Source of the DNA: Pauljensenia sp018375675
GTDB lineage: Bacteria > Actinomycetota > Actinomycetes > Actinomycetales > Actinomycetaceae
Assembly: GCA_041432705.1 (NCBI GenBank)
Contig: JAPWAE010000003.1
Location: 190,531 to 254,530 of the forward strand
DNA: 64,000 bases
Direction of reading: 5' to 3'
The position numbers and the translations under genes are program-made. Below, in pieces: positions 54,837-64,000 of this stretch. Position 1 is the stretch's first letter. The number at the start of each line of letters is the position of its first letter. Under the pieces are notes generated by a model. The model was given only the letters and a program-made list of their open reading frames with translations. It did no database searches and had not been told where the DNA came from.

Positions 54837-56162
54837 TCAGGCGTCCAGGTAGCGCACGCGAGCATCCAGCTGGTGGAGCTTGCGCGTGAAGTGCTCGTAG
54901 CCGCGCGAAATCACGTCGATGCCCGACACGGTGGACGTGCCCGACGCAGCCAGGGCAGCGATCAGGTGGGAGAAGCCACCGCGCAGGTCCGGAACCTCGA
55001 TATCCGCGCTGTGCAGCGGGGTCGGGCCCGAAATGACCGCCGAGTGGTAGTAGTTCTTCTGGCCAAAGCGGCAGGGCGTCCCACCCAGGCACTCGCGGTA
55101 GACCTGGATGTTCGCACCCATCTTGCGCAGCGCCTCAGTGAAGCCGAAACGGTTCTCGTACACGGTCTCGTGCACGATCGACAGGCCCTCGGCCTGGGTG
55201 AGGGCCACGACGAGGGGCTGCTGCCAGTCCGTCATGAAGCCCGGGTGCACGGCCGTCTCCAGGGCGATCGAGTGCAGAGGCTCGCCCGGGTGGTAGAAGC
55301 GGATGCCATCAGCGTCGATATCGAAGGCGCCGCCCACCTTGCGGAAGGTGTTGAGGAACGTTGTCATATCGGGCTGGTGAGCACCGCGCACGTAGATGTC
55401 GCCGCGGGTGGCCAGGGCGGCCGCGGCCCACGAGGCAGCCTCGATGCGATCCGGCAGGGCCGTGTGGCGGTAGCCGTTCAGCTTGGCGACGCCCTCAATG
55501 CGGATCGTACGATCCGTGTCCACCGAGATGATCGCACCCATCTTCTGCAGGACATTGATGAGGTCGAGGATCTCCGGCTCAATGGCCGCGCCCTTCAGGG
55601 TCGTGATGCCCTCGTTGCGCACGGCCGTGAGCAGCGTCTGCTCGGTCGCGCCCACGGACGGGAAGGGCAGCTCGATGATCGCGCCGTGCAGGCCGGTAGC
55701 GGGGCGCTTGATGTGCACGCCGTCGGGCTGCTTGTCGACGATCGCGCCGAACTTGCGCAGCGTCTCCAGGTGGAAGTCGATGGGACGGCCACCAATCGCG
55801 CAGCCGCCCAGCTCAGGAATGAAAGCCTCGCCCAGCTGGTGCAGCAGCGGGCCGCAGAACAGGATCGGGATGCGCGAGGCGCCCGCGAGCGTATCGATGT
55901 CAGAGCGCGAGGCGATCTTGACGTTCGAGGGATCCATGCGCAGCGTGCCACGATCCTGATCGAAGTCAATCTGGACGCCGTGCAGGCTCAACAGATCCGA
56001 GACCACGTCCGTGTCGCGGATGAGCGGCACGTTGTAAAGCTCGGAGGGGGTGTCGGCGAGCAGCGACGCGACCATCGCCTTGGGGACGAAGTTTTTCGCT
56101 CCGCGCACCGTGATCTCACCGCGCAGCGGATGGCCGCCCTCAACCTGAAGGATCGATGACAT
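54837..56162 (-). CDS. murA: UDP-N-acetylglucosamine 1-carboxyvinyltransferase
   Basis: A 441-residue MurA, first committed enzyme of peptidoglycan synthesis. The active-site Cys121 lies in ELGGCAIGGRPIDFH, so a fosfomycin-sensitive type is expected. RGAKNFVPKAMVASLLADTPS replaces the usual GAKNAxLP pattern; the Lys and Asn are kept. The end DLRGGFSHLIAALAASGTSTV is typical. It leads murA, dagK-like, plsC, all in one direction with short gaps. Confidence 0.96.
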   Translation of the reverse strand: MSSILQVEGGHPLRGEITVRGAKNFVPKAMVASLLADTPSELYNVPLIRDTDVVSDLLSLHGVQIDFDQDRGTLRMDPSNVKIASRSDIDTLAGASRIPILFCGPLLHQLGEAFIPELGGCAIGGRPIDFHLETLRKFGAIVDKQPDGVHIKRPATGLHGAIIELPFPSVGATEQTLLTAVRNEGITTLKGAAIEPEILDLINVLQKMGAIISVDTDRTIRIEGVAKLNGYRHTALPDRIEAASWAAAALATRGDIYVRGAHQPDMTTFLNTFRKVGGAFDIDADGIRFYHPGEPLHSIALETAVHPGFMTDWQQPLVVALTQAEGLSIVHETVYENRFGFTEALRKMGANIQVYRECLGGTPCRFGQKNYYHSAVISGPTPLHSADIEVPDLRGGFSHLIAALAASGTSTVSGIDVISRGYEHFTRKLHQLDARVRYLDA

Positions 56163-56230
56163 GAGTGCTCCTCACTATGACGTAACTGGCCCCTACTCTA
56201 GCTAGGTAGGGGCCAGTATGCGCAGTGCTT

Positions 56231-56863
56231 TCAGCTGCGAGCCGACACAACTTCTTCCTTGGGCAAGAATTTCGCCGGGAGCGTGCGCGGCTTGAAGGAC
56301 GGGCGCGCAGCCTCGTAAGCCGCGATCTCGTCCTCATGACGCAGGGTCAGGGCGATGTCGTCCAGGCCCTCCATGAGGGTCCAGCGCACGTAGTCGTCAA
56401 TCTGGAAGGTGCCCGAGATCGCACCGGCGCGCCAGGTCTTATCCTCCAGGGAGACGGTCACCTCGGTGCCGGGCTCGGTCTCGAGGAGCTTCCACAGGGA
56501 CTCGCAGTCCTCCTGGGAGATGATGCCGGTGACCAGGCCCTGCTTGCCGGAGTTTCCGCGGAAAATATCCGCGAACTTAGGGGCCAGGACGACGCGGAAG
56601 CCGTAGTCCTTGAGCGCCCACACGGCGTGCTCACGCGAGGAGCCGGTGCCGAAGTCGGGACCCGCGATCAGGACGGAGCCGTTCTTGTAGGCGTCCTGGT
56701 TGAGGACGAAGTCCGGGTCGCCACGCCAGGCAGCGAAGAGGGCATCCTCGAAGCCCGTGCGGGTCACGCGCTTGAGGTAGACGGCGGGGATGATCTGGTC
56801 GGTATCGACGTTGGAGCGGCGCAGCGGGACGCCGATGCCGGTGTGGGTGATGAACTTTTCCAT
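56231..56863 (-). CDS. leuD: 3-isopropylmalate dehydratase small subunit
   Basis: A 210-residue LeuD that forms the leucine-pathway isomerase with LeuC. MEKFITHTGIGVPLRRSNVDTDQIIPAVYLKRV, FGTGSSREHAVWALKDYGFRVV and the swivel-domain end match the family. The distance from leuC is 75 bp and contains a stem with the window-wide 13-mer. Confidence 0.97.
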   Translation of the reverse strand: MEKFITHTGIGVPLRRSNVDTDQIIPAVYLKRVTRTGFEDALFAAWRGDPDFVLNQDAYKNGSVLIAGPDFGTGSSREHAVWALKDYGFRVVLAPKFADIFRGNSGKQGLVTGIISQEDCESLWKLLETEPGTEVTVSLEDKTWRAGAISGTFQIDDYVRWTLMEGLDDIALTLRHEDEIAAYEAARPSFKPRTLPAKFLPKEEVVSARS

Positions 56864-56892
56864 GGGTGGTTGAGTCTTTTCTTCCGTGGGGG

Positions 56893-56905
56893 ACGAGGCC
56901 GGGGC
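56893..56905 (+). repeat. Window-wide 13-mer between leuC and leuD
   Basis: Exact copy. With the complementary GGAGGGCGGGCCTC that overlaps the leuC stop it forms a stem over 56895-56940, an intercistronic hairpin that might adjust leuD expression. Confidence 0.85.
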
Positions 56906-56938
56906 CCTCCCCCGCTGTCGGGTGGCGGAGGGCGGGCC

Positions 56939-58339
56939 TCAGAGGTCGGCCGGGGAGGACAGGGTGCCGCGCACGGCGGTGGCGGCCGCGACGAGCGGGG
57001 ACACCAGGTGCGTGCGGCTGCCCTTGCCCTGGCGGCCTTCGAAGTTGCGGTTGGAGGTGGAGGCCGAACGGTCTCCCGCGTTCATCGTGTCGGGGTTCAT
57101 GCCCAGGCACATGGAGCAACCGGCGTTGCGCCATTCGGCGCCGAACTCGGTGAAGATCTTGTCGAGGCCCTCGGCCTCGGCCTGGAGGCGCACGCGGGCG
57201 GAGCCGGGCACGACCATGACGCGCACGCCCTCGGCCTTGCGGCGGCCCTTGAAGATGCCGGCGGCGGCGCGCAGGTCTTCGATGCGGCCGTTCGTGCAGC
57301 TGCCGATGAAGACGGTGTTCACGGCGATGTCGCGCATCGGGGTACCGGCCTCGAGGTCCATGTACTCCAGGGCGCGCTCGGCGGCCGCGCGGGCTGTTTC
57401 GTCGGTGAAGTCCTCGGGGGCGGGGACGGTCGCGGACAGCGGCACGCCCTGGCCGGGGTTGGTACCCCAGGTGACGAAGGGTTCGATGTCGGCGGCCTCG
57501 AGGATGACCTCGGCGTCGAAGACGGCGTCCTCGTCGGAGGCGAGGGAGGACCAGTATTCGACGGCGCGGTCCCAGTCCTCGCCCTCGGGGGCGTGGGGGC
57601 GGCCCTTGATGTAGTCGAAGGTCGTCTGGTCGGGGGCGATCATGCCGGCGCGGGCGCCCGCCTCAATCGACATGTTGCAGATCGTCATGCGACCCTCCAT
57701 GGAGAGCTCGCGGATGGCCTGGCCGCGGTACTCCAGGACGTAGCCCTGGCCGCCGCCGGTGCCGATCTTCGCGATGACGGCGAGGATGATGTCCTTGGCC
57801 GTCGACCCCTCGGGAAGGGAGCCGTTGACGGTGATCGCCATGGTCTTGAAGGGGGCCATCGGCAGCGTCTGGGTGGCGAGCACGTGCTCGACCTGGCTGG
57901 TGCCGATACCAAAGGCCAGCGCGCCGAATGCGCCGTGGGTGGAGGTGTGGGAGTCGCCGCACACGATCGTCATGCCGGGCTGGGTGAGGCCCAGCTGGGG
58001 GCCAACCACGTGGACGATACCCTGGTCTGCGTCGCCCAGGGAGTGCAGGCGCACGCCGAACTCCTCGGCGTTCTTACGCAGGGTGTCGATCTGGGTGCGG
58101 CTCGTGATGTCCGCGATCGGCTGGTCGATGTTGATCGTCGGCGTGTTGTGATCCTCGGTCGCGATCGTTAGGTCGGGGCGACGCACCTGGCGTCCGGCGA
58201 GGCGCAGGCCCTCGAAAGCCTGGGGGCTCGTCACTTCGTGCACGAGGTGGAGGTCGATGTAGAGCAGGTCGGGGGCACCGTTCTCCCCCTTGGACACGAT
58301 GTGGTCGCGCCACACCTTTTCTGCCATCGTTCCGCTCAT
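56939..58339 (-). CDS. leuC: 3-isopropylmalate dehydratase large subunit
   Basis: A 466-residue aconitase-family protein. The [4Fe-4S] cysteines are visible in FIGSCTNGRIEDL and GCSMCLGMNPD; VCGDSHTSTHGAFGALAFGIGTSQVEHV and DLHLVHEVTSPQAFEGLR are family marks. It isomerises 2- to 3-isopropylmalate with LeuD. The ATG at 58339 follows GGAGGAAC. An operator-like dyad at 58353-58369 directly upstream matches one at the divergent IclR gene. Confidence 0.97.
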   Translation of the reverse strand: MSGTMAEKVWRDHIVSKGENGAPDLLYIDLHLVHEVTSPQAFEGLRLAGRQVRRPDLTIATEDHNTPTINIDQPIADITSRTQIDTLRKNAEEFGVRLHSLGDADQGIVHVVGPQLGLTQPGMTIVCGDSHTSTHGAFGALAFGIGTSQVEHVLATQTLPMAPFKTMAITVNGSLPEGSTAKDIILAVIAKIGTGGGQGYVLEYRGQAIRELSMEGRMTICNMSIEAGARAGMIAPDQTTFDYIKGRPHAPEGEDWDRAVEYWSSLASDEDAVFDAEVILEAADIEPFVTWGTNPGQGVPLSATVPAPEDFTDETARAAAERALEYMDLEAGTPMRDIAVNTVFIGSCTNGRIEDLRAAAGIFKGRRKAEGVRVMVVPGSARVRLQAEAEGLDKIFTEFGAEWRNAGCSMCLGMNPDTMNAGDRSASTSNRNFEGRQGKGSRTHLVSPLVAAATAVRGTLSSPADL

Positions 58340-58352
58340 TGTTCCTCCTCTG

Positions 58353-58369
58353 GTCTCCGCTTTGGAGAC
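58353..58369. promoter_or_regulatory. Operator of leuC (IclR-type)
   Basis: GTCTCC-GCTTT-GGAGAC: a perfect 6-5-6 dyad just upstream of the leuC ribosome-binding site. The reverse complement of the site at 58481-58497 has the same GCTTT spacer and agrees at 13 of 17 positions. Confidence 0.7.
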
Positions 58370-58475
58370 ACGGTGTCATTCATGCTTCGCAATCAATGGA
58401 ACCGCCTCATCGGCCGAGCGACCCGCTGATCTCACGTCTCGGACGCCGCTTTGACCTGTTTCACTATCCGACAAT

Positions 58476-58504
58476 TTGCCATCTCAAAAGCTGAGATATT
58501 AAAT
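58476..58504 (+). promoter_or_regulatory. Promoter of the IclR gene with operator in the spacer
   Basis: TTGCCA (-35, 58476-58481), 17 bp, TTAAAT (-10, 58499-58504). ATCTCA-AAAGC-TGAGAT (58481-58497) fills the spacer. The ATG at 58511 is six bases after the -10, so the transcript is leaderless or nearly so. Binding here would repress the regulator itself. Confidence 0.65.
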
Positions 58505-58510
58505 AGTTGT

Positions 58511-59248
58511 ATGGAAGAGCAAACATCCAGTGGCGTTGGCGTTCTCGATAAGGCTGCGTTGGTTCTCAGCGCTCTCGAGGCGGGACCCGCCACCCTCGCC
58601 CAACTCGTTTCCAGCACGGGGCTTGCTCGCCCCACCGCCCATCGACTGGCCGTCGCTCTCGAATATCACCGCATGGTCGCCCGCGACATGCAGGGACGTT
58701 TTATCCTCGGCCCCCGCCTCCAGGAGCTCTCCTCCGCCGCCGGCGAAGACCGCCTCCTCCAGGCCTCCATGCCGGTCCTTCAGGCCCTGCGCGACCACAC
58801 AAAGGAATCCTCTCAGCTCTTCCGCCGCCAGGGCGATTACCGCGTGTGCGTGGCCGCCTCCGAACGCGAGATGGGTCTGCGCGACTCGATCCCCGTGGGC
58901 GCCACGCTCTCCATGAGCGCCGGCTCCGCCGCCCAGGTTCTGCTGGCCTGGGAGGAGCCCGACCGCCTGCACCGCGGCCTGTACGGCGCCTCCTTCAACG
59001 CCACCATGCTCTCCGAGGTCCGCCGCCGCGGCTGGGCCCAGTCCGTGGGTGAGCGAGAGCCTGGTGTCGCCTCCGTGTCTGCCCCCGTGCGCGGCCCCTC
59101 CGGCCGAGTCCTGGCCGCCCTGTCCATCTCCGGCCCCATCGAGCGCATGGGTCGCCAGCCCGGACGCCAGCACGGCCCCTCCGTCATGGCGGCCGCCAAC
59201 AGGCTCACGGAATTCCTCTCCACCGTCGAGGACGCCGCAGACCTCTAA
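58511..59248 (+). CDS. IclR family regulator, probably LtbR/NdgR-type control of leuCD
   Basis: A 245-residue IclR regulator. The N-terminal winged helix (LDKAALVLSALEAGPATLAQLVSSTGLARPTAHRLAVAL) is followed by the effector domain with SMSAGSAAQVLLAWEE, SVGEREPGVASVSAPV and VLAALSISGP. In Corynebacterium (LtbR) and Streptomyces (NdgR) the member divergent from leuCD represses it and responds to leucine or related signals. The divergent position and the matched operators support the same role here. There is no Shine-Dalgarno before the ATG, which fits a leaderless mRNA. Confidence 0.92.
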   Translation: MEEQTSSGVGVLDKAALVLSALEAGPATLAQLVSSTGLARPTAHRLAVALEYHRMVARDMQGRFILGPRLQELSSAAGEDRLLQASMPVLQALRDHTKESSQLFRRQGDYRVCVAASEREMGLRDSIPVGATLSMSAGSAAQVLLAWEEPDRLHRGLYGASFNATMLSEVRRRGWAQSVGEREPGVASVSAPVRGPSGRVLAALSISGPIERMGRQPGRQHGPSVMAAANRLTEFLSTVEDAADL

Positions 59249-59267
59249 GCTGCGGCCACGCAGCAGA

Positions 59268-59314
59268 CAAACGGGTGGGCCGGGACGATTGAATCATCCC
59301 GGCCCACCCGTTTG
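59268..59314. terminator. Bidirectional terminator between the IclR gene and pullulanase
   Basis: Arms 59268-59290 and 59292-59314, 23 bases each with one G-T pair (CAAACGGGTGGGCCGGGA at the outside). It serves both converging genes. Confidence 0.93.
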
Positions 59315-59326
59315 CGTAGCGATCCG

Positions 59327-63409
<4,083 letters not shown>

Positions 63410-63531
63410 GAAAGACTCCCTCGTCCAAAAGCGGTCCCCTCCCATGGGGGCTGCTCCTAGGTTAGACACACTGAAACGGTTCCGAAACTTTTCTGCAAAG
63501 CACAAGTGAAAATGCGGACCGAGTGGTTAAC

Positions 63532-63562
63532 AAAAAACCTCGCCACCGCTGAGGTGACGAGG
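63532..63562 (-). terminator. Terminator of the tRNA-Gln/Glu/Glu cluster
   Basis: CCTCG-CACC type stem (63538-63562 with a GCT loop and one or two mismatches) followed on the minus strand by six T (63532-63537). Confidence 0.85.
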
Positions 63563-63565
63563 TAT

Positions 63566-63641
63566 TGGTACCCCCAACCGGATTTGAACCGGTGTTAACG
63601 CCGTGAGAGGGCGTCGTCCTAGGCCGCTAGACGATGGGGGC
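63566..63641 (-). tRNA. tRNA-Glu (CTC), copy with encoded CCA
   Basis: Acceptor GCCCCCA (63635-63641) pairs with TGGGGGT; anticodon loop CTCTCAC gives CTC. A discriminator A and CCA (63566-63568) are encoded. Confidence 0.95.
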
Positions 63642-63662
63642 CTTGATTCAATTATGAATCCG

Positions 63663-63735
63663 TACCCCCAACCGGATTTGAACCGGTGTTAACGCCGTGA
63701 GAGGGCGTCGTCCTAGGCCGCTAGACGATGGGGGC
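63663..63735 (-). tRNA. tRNA-Glu (CTC), copy without CCA
   Basis: Identical in the 73-base body to the neighbour at 63566-63641 but followed by CGG instead of CCA. Duplicate genes separated by a 21-bp spacer. Confidence 0.95.
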
Positions 63736-63762
63736 CTTGACCGAAACTTACGCTTCAGATCG

Positions 63763-63834
63763 CTGGGGTACCAGGACTCGAACCTAGAATGGCTGAACCA
63801 GAATCAGCTGTGTTGCCAATTACACCATACCCCA
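63763..63834 (-). tRNA. tRNA-Gln (CTG)
   Basis: Acceptor TGGGGTA (63828-63834) pairs with TACCCCA; anticodon arm GCTGA-TTCTGGT-TCAGC gives CTG. CCA is not encoded. First gene of the three-tRNA cluster. Confidence 0.95.
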
Positions 63835-63880
63835 TTGGCTATCACCCGCTTCGCTTTCACGTCGCTGGCGACAGGAGATA

Positions 63881-63909
63881 ACTGTAGCGGACCGACGCCC
63901 TCATGCCAA
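63881..63909 (-). promoter_or_regulatory. Promoter of the tRNA-Gln/Glu/Glu cluster
   Basis: Minus strand: TTGGCA (-35, 63904-63909), exactly 17 bp, TACAGT (-10, 63881-63886), about 45 bp upstream of tRNA-Gln. Confidence 0.75.
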
Positions 63910-63979
63910 ATCGAAGGCCAGTGGTCCCGATCACCCACCGCCTCTCCCCCGCGAACGGGACACCTCCGGGCACGACGAA

Positions 63980-63992
63980 GCCCCGGCCTCGT
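63980..63992 (-). repeat. Window-wide 13-mer at the right edge
   Basis: Exact copy, 8 bp before the window end; probably one arm of a terminator hairpin whose other half lies beyond the window. Confidence 0.8.
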
Positions 63993-64000
63993 CCGACATG

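Noticed and set aside
63566..63835. CRISPR-like direct repeats
   Set aside because: The repeats are two tRNA-Glu genes with complete cloverleaf structure.

Overview
The window comes from a high-GC actinobacterial chromosome. Gene content and style (GTG starts, HerA-like DUF853 ATPase, clpP1-clpP2 pair, ComEA/ComEC, extracellular pullulanase with cell-wall-type repeats, GPH transporter plus LacZ) fit an oral Actinomycetaceae member of the Schaalia odontolytica/Actinomyces type. That placement is inference from recognised proteins; no rRNA is present. Most of the window is conserved housekeeping sequence.

Layout. 1-7.5 kb: hrcA with a CIRCE operator, a DUF3097 gene, a SatD-like gene with a membrane partner, then lepA-trmB-hemW. 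7.5-9.9 kb: a TPR-like protein, a PemK/MazF-domain protein and rpsT. 9.9-10.9 kb: a non-coding stretch bounded by 18-bp inverted repeats and carrying an iteron-like array. 10.9-18.1 kb: a heterodimeric ABC exporter, holA and comEA-comEC. 18.3-27.0 kb: a HerA-like ATPase, proC, an NhaC-type antiporter, an M20 peptidase and valS. 27.1-28.7 kb: an AT-richer accessory patch with a decayed frame and an unknown protein. 28.7-35 kb: a DUF1801 protein, an acyl-CoA synthetase and a four-gene MacAB-like export operon. 35-41 kb: a galactoside locus (GPH symporter, lacZ, LacI regulator). 41-46.5 kb: chorismate mutase, clpX, clpP2, clpP1, tig and tRNAs Pro and Gly. 46.5-47.9 kb: an Abi_2 gene inserted between tRNA-Gly and an alcohol dehydrogenase and flanked by direct repeats of about 110 bp. 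47.9-58.4 kb: alcohol dehydrogenase, tRNA-His, an ATP-grasp gene, ddl, gpsA, an AMIN-like lipoprotein, plsC, a diacylglycerol-kinase-like gene, murA and leuCD. 58.5 kb to the end: the IclR-type regulator of leuCD, a 1360-residue pullulanase and a tRNA-Glu/Glu/Gln cluster.

Three observations stand out. First, the 13-mer ACGAGGCCGGGGC occurs exactly 12 times, as inverted pairs in terminators and as single copies inside unrelated genes in different reading frames; this is the behaviour of a DNA-uptake-type or other genome-wide signature word, and comEA/comEC lie in the same window. Second, the Abi_2 (HEPN-type RNase) gene sits between two copies of the tRNA-Gly 3' end, its terminator and the 3' end of the alcohol dehydrogenase gene, so it is a one-gene defence insertion whose duplicated junction can still be read. 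Third, matched 6-5-6 operators with the same spacer precede both the IclR gene and leuC, defining a probable local regulon.
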